Part shown: positions 11,277 through 22,046 of the stretch, piece by piece
Layout: every line of letters starts with the position of its first letter
Numbering within the stretch: the first letter of the stretch is position 1
Assembly (NCBI RefSeq): GCF_963583255.1
Contig: NC_084807.1
Span: 15,647,072-15,711,071, forward strand
Length of the DNA: 64,000 nt
Reading direction: 5' to 3'
Source: Pyrus communis
Taxonomy: Eukaryota > Streptophyta > Magnoliopsida > Rosales > Rosaceae
Program-made: the position numbers and the translations under genes
Notes under the pieces: model-generated
What the model was told of the DNA's origin: nothing
The model's database searches: none
The model's input: the letters and a program-made list of their open reading frames with translations, nothing else

Positions 11277-13036
11277 TGTTGATGTAATATTTCCTTCCTA
11301 ATGCTAGAATATATTTAGTATAATGGCATAAGTAAGGGTGTCGAATCCACAGGGACTAATTGGACCTTTGTAACTACTTGTTTGCAAGAAATCTAAGAAA
11401 TGAATCAAACTAGTCTAAATAGGCAGATTTGAATCAAACTAATCAAACTATGCAGATTTTGTTGTTTTAACTTGAAAGCATAAGAGAATGAAGTAAACAC
11501 AAATCAATGAATCAACAACCAATATAATGAGATAGTATCAATGGAAATGAAACTAGGGATTCGATTTCACCATTGCTCAATTAAATCCATGTTTGTTAAG
11601 TTGGTTTATACTCATTCATCTACAAATTTCTTGAGTTTGTTTCACTTGGATATGATCAACCATATGATGTGTGGATTTGATCAAATGTCTATAATCTTGA
11701 ACCTAATTGTGATGTGCAACTTTGGTTCATAATCTAGAGTATGTAATGCACAAGAAACGTTCACTAAACCAAAGGGAACACTTGGCAGGATGTTTGCCAA
11801 TCTTTCCCCTCATTCATTCACAAATCCACCAATATTAGACATGATGTATGTTTTAATCTTGGCTAAATAACTTGTGGTTAACTCAAATGGCGATCAAGCA
11901 TACAAATCAACCCACAAATTCACAATTATAACAGAGAATGAATCAAGAACTAGGTAGACAAACTGAGCATTCTAACTTAATTACATAGCAAACTTTGCAA
12001 GGTTACATCGAATCCCTAGAGGAAGCTTAGTTACAATTCATGTCTACAAAAGATTTAACATAAACATATGAAACATGAATGAACATAGAATTGATAAGAA
12101 TGAACCCTTGAAGCCAAAACTGATGTTGAAGTCCTTGAAGAGTTCCTTGGTGTTGCTTCTCCAAATGTGGTGCGGATGAAGTAGATTGGTTTGGTTTGGA
12201 TGGTTTCTGCCCTTAGGACAGAAATGGACAGAGAATGGAGTGAAGTAGGGGGGTTTTAGAGTGTGTAATGGACTGAAAATGAAGAAGGAACCTTGCGGAT
12301 GGGAAAGGGGGAGAAAATGAGCAGTTTCTGTGAAAGGAAAAGAATGTAGAATGCACTGCAATGGAGAGGACGAATTAGAGTGAATGATGGACAGAAAATG
12401 GAGCCAAATAGGGTGTGTGTGATCCCCCAACATTCAGATTGGATCTAGCCTTTGTTTACTCAGATGGCAGAGCATAATTCAGATGGAATGATGGGTTTCT
12501 GAGTGTAGTGGACGCATGGCTTGGACAATTCTGCAAGTATGTGTTTTGTTTAATCAAAATGCATGTGTAAAGTCTGCCACAAGGGAGTGGAACCTGCAAA
12601 GGTCAATTGGAGCACCAGAAAATGTTTATACAAGTCTGAAAATGGGAAGAACACATGGCATGGACAAAGGAATGGGTTGGATTTCTGAAATGATGGCATG
12701 AAATGGAATTTCTGGAATAAAGGATGCAAGGAATGGACATAATTTGCAGGTATGTGGATATTTAATCCAAGAAACATGTGCAAAGTGTTTGAACATGCAT
12801 GTGAATGCATGTTTTGGTGTTGAAACCACCTAATCTGACTTCAATGCTTGTTTTATTTAGAATCACTCAATTTGGCCGAATTTCACCACATTCCTTCATT
12901 TGCCTTCCAATTGATCTTATTACACACTTGGCTGCACACTAACACCAAACAAAGTAAAATGCAACTAGTTTAATCCAAAAACAATACAAAAACGCCAAAT
13001 AAGAAAGCTATACATGCATGCAAAATGTGACTATCA
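11277..13036 (-). repeat. E2 3' LTR
   Basis: 1760 bp; the minus strand begins TGATAGTCAC and ends TACATCAACA. Short frames inside it (for example 12044-12433) recur in the other LTR and are not treated as genes. Confidence 0.95.
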
Positions 13037-13075
13037 AATACCCCCAAACCTGGTTTTTGCTAGTCCTCGAGCAAA
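13037..13075 (-). other. E2 terminal polypurine tract with upstream hairpin
   Basis: Minus strand: stem TTTGCT/AGCAAA with a GAGGAC-containing loop (13056-13075), then GGTTTGGGGGTATT directly before the LTR. The junction GGGGGTATTTGATAG is identical in E1 and E3. Confidence 0.75.
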
Positions 13076-14774
13076 CTTAAAACTAAAACACACAAAACTC
13101 AAACATCTAACTAAACCACTTTCGCTGGCTAAACGATTGCACTGAGCATGTGCAACAAGCCTTTGAACCCCTAGGTGTCCCTAATTGGAGGAGTTGTGTC
13201 TCCTGAGGGTTTACAGTGATGACACCCACAAACATTTACAAAATCTGCAAACAACTTGGTTAAAACATGCTTTAAACAAACTAATAAGAACCAATGAAGA
13301 TTTTGTCATTCATTCAACTCAAAAGATTTCCACTTCAAAGAATCGTATCAATTGTAACGTATAAAGATATTTCTCCATGTCTTACAACTTCAAGGTCACC
13401 ATACCCAAATGCTTCAGATAGAATTCGCCTCAACTCTACTCCTCACAGAATCCACTCAAGTTTTCACTCAGATCTTAAGGTTTAGTCTCTCAACAACATA
13501 TATGAGTGAAATTATGTAAAGGAAATCAAAATTCTCACATATGAAATCTGAAATGGAAGCACAGTTTCTGAGTAGATCTCATGAAATGAATCAGATGCTA
13601 AGAATATAGATAACACACACACTTACCATCACCCATGAATACATCCTCAATGATCAGCTAGGTCTTTCTCAAGATTGTAATGTAAGGCTTAGGTTATAGG
13701 TTACGAGAGAAGTGATATGAAGTACTAGAGCTTGGGGCATACCAAAGTGTTCTTGAGGATCATGCTCTTCAATTGCATTTGTTTTCTTTCTTCTTTGTTT
13801 TTGGCATCCAGGCCCTATGTCTTATAATGAGGAGATTTGGAACTTGTATCCATTTTAATTCTCTTCTTTTTTTTTTTTTTTATATAACCCCTTTTTTTTA
13901 GAAGCATCTTCAACATAGGTGCCCTCGGTACATGCCACAATCTTGTTCTATAACTCAATCTGCCCTTAGTCTTCATCACATTGGTATTCCCCAAACTATA
14001 AGGTATGGCTTGTAATGGGCTAGAATGGGTAGATTATGGTGTGGGTGATGAAAGAATTGGGCTAAAGTGTTTGGCTGCAACGAGGGTGAATGGAGCACAC
14101 AAATGGGTAGGATTTAAGCCTTTTAGTAGTTAAACATGCATAGCCTAACATCATCTCATTGAGTTCATTCATGAATGATACTAAATACATGGTATCTGCA
14201 AAGGAAAATGATTCTTAGCATCCAAACGAAATAGAAATAATGAGATCATTTAAAGTGAAAATGAAAGAAAAAGATAGGAGTAGAAACACTTTAAACCCTC
14301 TCAAATAAGCAATTAGGCTCAAAATAACTCACTAGGGTAGTCTCCACTATTCTTCTTCCAGAATTTGAGTATGGTACCTCTATCATCATAATTTCAAGAG
14401 TTATAGCTTTATAAAGGACAACAAGATGCAACTCTTTTCCATAGCAACCCAATTGTTTGTTTTCAAACATAGTCCTCATATACATTCATATTAGCATGCA
14501 AAAACACTTTTAACCAAAACTAACACCTCAAATAGGCACAAGCACAAAACAACAAACACAAAACAAAACTTCCAAACCACCCCCAAACCCTAACCTAAAC
14601 ATTGTCCTCGATGTTTAAAATTGTATGCAATGCAAGTAGGCAAAGAAGATGGAATGGTCACAAAATAACACAACATAAACAATATAACACAACATAAAGA
14701 AAGAACACAAACCACACTAGGTTGCCTCCTAGCAAGCGCTTTATTTAATGTCTAGGCAAGACATGGTAGCTTGT
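13076..14774 (-). other. E2 3' internal non-coding region
   Basis: About 1.7 kb between pol and the 3' LTR. No env-like frame survives and reading frames are short. It contains a T-run near 13868 and, at 14578-14616, a second hairpin plus polypurine module (AAACATCGAGGACAATGTTT followed by a GGTTTGGGGGTGG tract). Confidence 0.75.
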
Positions 14775-17700
14775 TCATGGTGTTGTAAATTCAAGAAAAT
14801 CTACAACTTGATACACTGGCTCCTCTTCTGCTTTCTCCAAATATGGTTTCAATCGCTGCCCGTTGACTTTAAAAGAAGTGCCATTCTTCATGTTCTCTAT
14901 CTCCACAGCTCCGTGAGGAAATGTTTGCAGCACTTTAAATGGTCCCACCCACCTAGACTTCAATTTTCCTGGAAAAAGTCTCAAACGTGAGTCAAACAAA
15001 AGTACTTTCATACCTTGGTGAAACTCCTTCCTTAGGATGGCCTTGTCATGATAGAGCTTAGTCCGTTCCTTGTAGATTTTGGCATTCTCATATGCCTTAT
15101 TTCTAAGCTCTTCCAACTCATTCAGTTGGAGCTTCCTTGCTACTCCAGCATCCTTGTAATCAAAGTTGAACTTCTTGATGGCCCAATATGCACGGTGTTC
15201 AAGCTCCATTGGCAAATGACAAGCTTTCCCAAACACAAGGCGATAAGGACTCATGCCAATGGGGGTCTTGTATGCTGTTCTATATGCCCATAGTGCATCA
15301 TTTAACCTTAGTGACCAGTCTTTCCTTGTAGGGCTCACAGTCTTCATCAAAATATTCTTGATCTCCCTATTGCTAATCTCCACTTGTCCTGAGGTCTGAG
15401 GATGGTACGGGGTTGCCACTTTGTGGTTGATGTTGTACTTCTTCATCAAGGATTCAAAAGGTTTGTTGCAGAAATGGCTGCCACCATCACTAATAATAGC
15501 TCTTGGGGTTCCAAACCTACAAAAAATCACATCTTTAATAAAACTCAACACAACCTTATGATCATTAGTTCTTGTAGCAATGGCTTCAACCCATTTGGAT
15601 ACGTAATCCACTGCCACTAATATGTATAAGTAGCCAAAAGAGGATGGAAATGGTCCCATGAAGTCAATTCCCCAAACATCAAAGAGTTCCACCACCAAAA
15701 TGTTGTTCAATGGCATCTCATTTCTTCGGCTAATGTTCCCCATTTTCTGGCACCTATCACATTTAGAGCAAAAATCAAAAGCATCTTTGAATAAAGTAGG
15801 CCAAAAGAAACCAGATTGTAAAACCTTTAGAGATGTCTTTTTGGCACCAAAATGGCCTCCACATGCCAATGTGTGGCTAAATGTTAGGATGCTTTGTTGC
15901 TCACTCTCTGGGACACATCTCCTAATGATTTGATCAGGGCAATATTTAAACAAATATGGTTCGTCCCAAACGTAGTGCTTTACCATGGCAAGGAACTTCT
16001 TTCTTTCCTGAAAAGAAAGGTCATTTCTCATTATATCACAAGCAAGATAATTCACAAAGTCCGCATACCATGGTTCTTTTTCTTGAACAACAAAAAGTTG
16101 CTCATCTGGAAATGATTCATTTAGGGGCAAAGGTTGTCCAACTCCATGGTTTTCATTAAGCCTGGACAAATGGTCAGCCACAACATTATCACTGCCCTTC
16201 TTATCTCGAATTTCCAAGTCAAACTCTTGTAACAAGAGTATCCATCTAATCAAGCGTGGTTTAGCATCCTTCTTTGTCATCAAATACCTAATGGCTGCAT
16301 GATCAGAAAACACAATAACTTTAGATCCCACAAGATATGACCTAAACTTTTCTAAGGCAAAAACAACAGCAAGCAACTCCTTTTCAGTTGTGGAATAGTT
16401 AAGTTGAGCATCATGCAGAGTCCGGCTTGCATAGTAGATCACATGTGGAAGCTTGTTCACCCTTTGCCCTAAAACTGCACCAATAGCATAGTCAGAGGCA
16501 TCACACATCAATTCAAAAGGTAAAGACCAATCTGGTGCCATAATAATAGGAGCCGAGGTTAGTTCATTTTTCAAAGTATTGAATGCATCCATACAAGCCT
16601 TATCAAAATGAAATGCAACATCTTTAGCTAACAGATTGCATAATGGACGAGTGATCATTGAAAAGTTCTTAATGAAACGACGATAAAAACCCGCATGGCC
16701 CAAAAAACTTCTTACTCCCTTCACAGTGGTGGGGGCTACCATATTGGTGATGACGTCAATTTTGGCTTTGTCCACCTCCATTCCTTTGCTAGAGATTACA
16801 TGTCCCAACACAATTCCTTGTTTCACCATAAATTGGCACTTTTCCCAATTGAGAACCAAATTTGTTTCCTGACATCTTTGAAGTACTAAAGAGAGATGGT
16901 TAAGACATTCATCAAAAGAGGAACCAAACACTGAAAAGTCATCCATAAATACCTCAATGAACCTTTCTACCATGTCAGAGAAGATTGCCAACATACATCT
17001 TTGGAATGTTGCTGGAGCATTGCAGAGTCCAAAAGGCATTCTCCGGTATGCAAATGTGCCAAAGGGGCAAGTAAAGGTTGTTTTCTCTTGATCCTCCAGA
17101 GCGATTGCAATTTGATTGTAACCTGAGTATCCATCAAGAAAACAATAGTGTGAGTAACCCGCCAATCTCTCAAGCATTTGATCTATGAAAGGCATAGGAA
17201 AGTAATCTTTTCTAGTGCTAGAATTCAACTTCCTGTAATCGGTGCAAACACGCCAACTGGCCGTGGGCTTGGTGGTCACAAGCTCATTGTTTTCATTCCT
17301 CATCACAGTGATTCCCACCTTCTTAGGCACCACCTGAATAGCAGTCACCCATTTGCTATCAGAAATGGGATATATGATCCCCACATCTAACAATTTTAAC
17401 ACCTCATTCCTAACAACTTCCTTCATGTGTGGATTGAGCCTTCTTTGTGGCTCACGGCTTGTTTTTGCTCCTTCCTCCAAAAGGATCCTATGCATGCACA
17501 TGGTAGGGCTTATTCCCTTGATATCTGCAATAGACCAACCAAAAACAGATTTGAACTCTTTTAACACCCTAATTAGTTTATCTTCTTCAATTGGGGTGAG
17601 ATCAGAAGCTATAATAACTGGAAGAGTTTCAAATTCAGCTAGATATGCATATTTTAGATGTGGTGGAAGTGGCTTAAGTTCAAGTTTTGGTGCCTTAACA

Positions 17701-18592
17701 GTGGAAGGAGTTAGATGTGATATTGATGATTCTAAAGGCTCAAAACGAGGTGAAACATTCAAAGGATACAATGCCAATGCTTCCAAGGCAGCTACTTCTT
17801 CCATGAGTGCATCTTCTTCATCAAACTCATCTTGAGATTGACTCAAAACAGTTTGTAAGGGTTCATTCGATTGTGCCTGCAAGAACTTAGAGAATACAAG
17901 TGAATCAAGCACATCAATGGCATAACAATCAAGAGATGACGAAGGATGAGAAAGAGATTCAAACACTTTGAATTGAACTGTCTCTCCTAACACTGTCATA
18001 GTGAGGAGTCCATTTTGCACATCAATGATGGTCTTGGCTGTGGCCATGAAGGGTCTCCCAAGCAATATTGGCAACTCACGATCATGTATAGGAGCTTCTT
18101 CCATGTCCAGCACTACAAAATCTGCAGGCAAGATTAGTTTATCAACTTGAACTAGAATATCTTCTACTATACCTCTTGGATATTTCACTGATCTGTCTGC
18201 AAGTTGTAATGAAATGGTGGTGGCTTTCAAATCTCCCAAACCTAGTTGAAGGTACACTGAATAAGGCATTAAGTTGATGCTAGCACCCAAATCAAGCATT
18301 GCCTTCTCTACTTTCTTGTCCCCTATGGTGATGTTGATAGAGAAACTGCCTGGATCCTTGAGCTTTGGTGGAAGTTTTCTTTGCAAAACTGCACTCACAT
18401 TCTCAGACACCACAACCTTCTCATGTGGTCCATACTTCCTTTTGTAGCTGTTTAACTCCTTGAAGAACTTCCCATATGCCGGCATGTTCCTAATGACATC
18501 AAGCAAAGGTAAGTTAACATTCACTTTGCTTAGTATATCAAAAATTTCCTTAAATGACTTATCCTGCTTGCTCTTGGCAAGTCTTCCAGGGA
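14775..18592 (-). CDS. pol: E2 pol: protease, RT, RNase H, integrase (5'-interrupted)
   Basis: The open frame runs from the E3 insertion point at 18592 to the stop at 14775. The first Met is 18524, giving 1249 residues; residues below count from it. Aspartic protease: [10 protein letters not shown] near 78. Reverse transcriptase: VCTDYRKLN near 426, [10 protein letters not shown] near 462 and the catalytic FMDDF near 526. RNase H: CDAS near 674, TEKELLAV near 713 and VFSDH near 738. Integrase: zinc ligands H884, H891, C919 and C922, and catalytic D954, D1013 and E1049, with the expected 35 residues between the last two. No chromodomain, as usual for Athila. The upstream 22 codons between 18592 and 18525 have no stop and continue the gag frame, so the Met at 18524 is not the original start. 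Intact apart from the E3 insertion. Confidence 0.95.
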
Positions 18593-18597
18593 ATGGT

Positions 18598-21027
18598 TGA
18601 TAGGAGCATATTCATGCGACTTAAATGGCTTGTTCTCGTGCATTTACGTTATGTTTCTTTAGTTATTTTAGTCCTTTATGCTTCTTTTGTGTGTTTTCAG
18701 GTTCTAAGGGCAAAGTATGCAAAAGGATGCCTTTTGGAGCCTTTTGGAGCAAATTAGAGATTGGAATGGATATCATATGCTTGGAGCCAAGAGGATGGAC
18801 GAAATTGAAGGATTCCTCCTCCATTGCAGCCACATGCACATTCAATCATTCACACCAAAACCTTGCACATGCTTTCCCATTTCATTATTCATTCACCTTG
18901 CAGCCACTCCACATGCATTTCTAACTTTTCCTTTGCATTCCCCCTTTAATCAACACATGCATCCACTCACCAAGAAATCATTCATTCCACATGCACCCAA
19001 AACACCACCAGAAATCATCATTGCCCCATACCTTGCATTTTCAGATTGTTCCTCCATCATTGCACCACAATGCAGCCACATGCACTTGTTCCTCTAACAT
19101 TTCAGCCACTTGCACTCCCATTCTCTCCCAAAACCGTGCACATGCCTTCTCCTTGCATTTCCAGCCATTCCACATGCTATTTCAGCCACATGCACTCATA
19201 GTCATTCAACCAACATGTGCACATGCAACCTAGCTGTCATGTTCCCCCCATTTCACCTATAAATACTCATTCATTCACACTCATTCATACACAATCCATT
19301 CACCACAGAAATAAGGCCTTTGTGCCAGAAATTCATCCATTCCAAACACTCTTCCATAAACTCATCCATTGCAGAAATGTAGACATCAAACCACCCTTGT
19401 GCCGTGCCTTCCCTATTAATCCAAACACCACTCCCCAAACCATTCACACCATCAAACTATCCTTAGACCTTGTGCTACAACAACGAGGAAGAGAAGAGTG
19501 CCTAAACGTTCATACAATTCAAGTTTGAGTTGTTGGAATGTTTAGGTGTTTCTTTGATTTCAATGTTTAAATTCAATTCTCTTTGTTTTGTACGTATGAG
19601 GAATGGAAGAGAAGAGTGCCTAAACGTTCATACAATTCAAGTTTGAGTTGTTGGAATGTTTAGGTGTTTCTTTGATTTCAAAGTTATGAGGAAATTCGAA
19701 ATATATGTTTATGCTTCCATTTTGATTTGATTACTTCTAATTGCGTTTCATAAGTTGTGATTCAATTTGTTTAACCGTTTGATTGATAACTTATTTATGT
19801 ATGTTTATTGAGAGTGCACGCTTAATTTTCATGCATGAATATGACGCTAGAATATAAGTGAGTTTCACCTAATAGTTACGAACTTATATTCACAAGTAGT
19901 GGAGGTTGCTTATAAACAATCGCGTTAAACGAATTCTTGGCATAAGTTTCATGCAATCATAGTAACGAATGCCTCGTCAACACTTATAATTTTCATAGAG
20001 CGTAATGATTCTTGCTTGTACCTCTTCTATGCATTCATGTTGAGGACTTGTGGGGAATGTTTTGAATTGTCGCATGCATCATCCAATTCAATAACGTTAG
20101 GAAGATTTGAAGGTTAATTAGTGCATCACGGTTAACTTGGGGTGTTGAGAATTAATGGTTTATTGAAATGCAATTGGAAATCATTTTATTATGCAAGTGT
20201 AACATGTGTGGAGAAGAACCTTCTAGCTAGCATTCATCCATTCATTTCATCACATTCATATATACTATCTGTTTTAATTCGAATCTGTACATTTTAGTTT
20301 AATTTCATCCAAAACCAATCCCCCTTTACTTTAATGTCCAATTTAGTTAGAAATACATTTAGTTTGTGTTTATGAGTGTTTTGATTCATTTTGTTACACA
20401 ATTTCGTCCAAATTCACCAAAGTGCTCAAAACTGCCCAGAAAGTGATTTTAAGGCAGTTTTGAGTGTTTTGGGTGATGTTTGAGTCTTTTGGTTTGTTTT
20501 AATGTTTTAAGTGTTTAGTTTTACATTCTTTGAGTTAGAAAGTGTTTTAGTTTATGTTTATGAGTGTTTTGATTCATTTTGTTACACAATTTCGTCCAAA
20601 TTCACCAAAGTGCTCAAAACTGCCCAGAAAGTGATTTTAAGGCAGTTTTGAGTGTTTTGGGTGATGTTTGAGTCTTTTGGTTTGTTTTAGTGTTTTAAAG
20701 TTTAGTTTTGCATTCTTTGAGTCTAGTATAGTGTTTTATATTGTGTTTTTACGTTTGAATCAAACCATCATCTTAAATTCGTCCAACATTGGGTTTAAGG
20801 TCAGAAACTGCCTAGTTAGTGTTTTTAGGCAGTTTTGAGTCTTTTGAACTTGTTTTGAGTCCTTTGAGTCTTTGTGAACGTTTTTAACTTTGTTTTTACG
20901 TTTTTGAGTCAAATCCAAGTGATTAACAATCCCTCCTAATCCCCGGTCCAGAACGATCCCTACTTATACATATACTACAATTTGACGAAAAGAGGGTTTA
21001 ATTTATGCGCGTATAAATCTCGCATCA
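18598..21027 (+). repeat. E3 5' LTR
   Basis: Begins TGATAGGAGC and ends CTCGCATCA. It contains a 118-bp tandem duplication (units starting about 19501 and 19619) shared with E1, and a 188-bp tandem duplication (20367-20554, 20555-20742) absent from E1. Confidence 0.95.
20367..20742 (+). repeat. 188-bp tandem duplication in E3 LTR
   Basis: Two units starting TGTTTATGAGTG repeat with few differences. The same pair recurs in the 3' LTR at 26910-27285. The unit contains GTGCTCAAAACTGCCCAGAA, also found in the 5' leader of E2 (about 29320-29340, on the E2 sense strand). Confidence 0.85.
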
Positions 21028-21032
21028 AATTT

Positions 21033-21050
21033 TGGCGCCGTTGCCGGGGA
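21033..21050 (+). other. E3 primer-binding site (tRNA-Asp)
   Basis: TGGCGCCGTTGCCGGGGA, five bases after the LTR end and identical to the sites of E1 and E2. Confidence 0.93.
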
Positions 21051-21257
21051 TTAGAAAATTTGCTAATCCCTTGGATTGTTTTATTTTCGTTTGTTTTTAT
21101 TCCAGATTCTTAATCTTGTTTTGTTTCTTGTTTTAGGTACTAGTTCATGACTCGGAGTTCTCATCCGATTCGTGAACATATCCTGGAGTGATTGGGTTCT
21201 TCGTCCGGCTGCAAGACGTAAAAGAAAGCGCTACTTGGGAGGCAACCCAATGCACTG

Positions 21258-21271
21258 AATAAACAAAGCAT

Positions 21272-21315
<44 letters not shown>
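21258..21315 (+). other. AATAAA followed by an A40 tract inside E3
   Basis: AATAAA at 21258-21263 is followed 12 bases later by forty As (21276-21315). The order and spacing look like a copied polyadenylated RNA end. E1 has no such tract at the matching place. It falls just after the conserved GGGAGGCAACCCA motif and before the antisense ORF. Confidence 0.6.
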
Positions 21316-21317
<2 letters not shown>

Positions 21318-21359
21318 ATATATTAAATAAAGATACTAAACATGGAGAATGTTGGAGCT

Positions 21360-22046
21360 TCACAAAGGTTGTTTACGTGAAGCCCCACTACGAGGCGTCG
21401 GAGCGGAAGGCATAGAAGCAGGAGGCATAGAAGCGGAAGGCATCGGAGCGGAAGGCATCGGAGCGGAAGGCATCGGAGAGGGAGGCATCGAAGATAGAGC
21501 ATTCCAGGCCTCAATACTTGGCCAAGCGCTGGATGAGCCAGGAAAAAGGTGCCTCTGGAGATAAGCAGAAAACCTTTGACGGTCGCTTTGAATCCGACCT
21601 TCAGACTCTTGCAGTTCATCAAGCTTCCTCTTCATGCCCGTCGAATAGTTGTTTGCAAGCACGTGCAAACTTCTATTCTCATACTTAAGCTGCTGGATCT
21701 CTTGCTTAAGACTTTCTACCTCTGCCATCAACGATTCAACCTGACGGGAGCGAGCAAGAAGGCGTTGGCCCATGTTGGACACAGAGCCTGCACACTGAAC
21801 GCTGAGAGCGAGGGACTCTTGAACGGCCAACTCATCGGACCGTCCTGACAGCAGCCTACTATCTTTTGGAGTGAGGAGGTTCCTAGCTACTATTGTAGCT
21901 GTTGTGGCGTCCTGCATCACGGAGTCTTCACCTGACAGAGGACCGTTAGAAGATAAGAAAGAAGGGCGCCATACGTTACCTTGACGCGGCGCGCCCGTAT
22001 CACTGCTAAGGCTCAATTCCAAGCTAAGGTTCGATGAGTTTGCCAT
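21360..22046 (-). CDS. Antisense coiled-coil protein of E3
   Basis: A 228-residue frame running opposite to E3, starting MANSSN. Residues 70-111 are identical to the E1 copy, and residues 70-148 differ at only two positions while about 20 codons differ silently. A heptad-like helix spans about 95-160 (SRQVESLMAEVESLKQEIQQL and KRKLDELQESEGRIQ). The C-terminal third is expanded by a 15-bp minisatellite giving MPSAP repeats (about residues 188-215). A TATA-like CATATATAG at 22518-22526 lies in a context shared with E1. There is no signal peptide, membrane helix or zinc finger. It is not gag, pol or a typical env. Function unknown; its conservation suggests a product useful to the element or its partners. 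Confidence 0.75.
   Translation of the reverse strand: MANSSNLSLELSLSSDTGAPRQGNVWRPSFLSSNGPLSGEDSVMQDATTATIVARNLLTPKDSRLLSGRSDELAVQESLALSVQCAGSVSNMGQRLLARSRQVESLMAEVESLKQEIQQLKYENRSLHVLANNYSTGMKRKLDELQESEGRIQSDRQRFSAYLQRHLFPGSSSAWPSIEAWNALSSMPPSPMPSAPMPSAPMPSASMPPASMPSAPTPRSGASRKQPL
21408..21492. repeat. 15-bp minisatellite in the antisense ORF
   Basis: About six imperfect copies of GGCATCGGAGCGGAA, each five codons long, keep the antisense frame open and encode MPSAP-type repeats on the minus strand. Absent from the E1 copy. Confidence 0.85.

Noticed and set aside
12044..12433. 129-codon frame repeated at 30650-31039
   Set aside because: Both lie inside E2 LTRs, have biased composition and no domain; duplicated only because LTRs are duplicated.
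18717..19528. Overlapping frames of 80-126 codons, repeated at 25260-26071
   Set aside because: They are in E3 LTRs; composition follows CATGCA/CATTC-rich repeats rather than protein.
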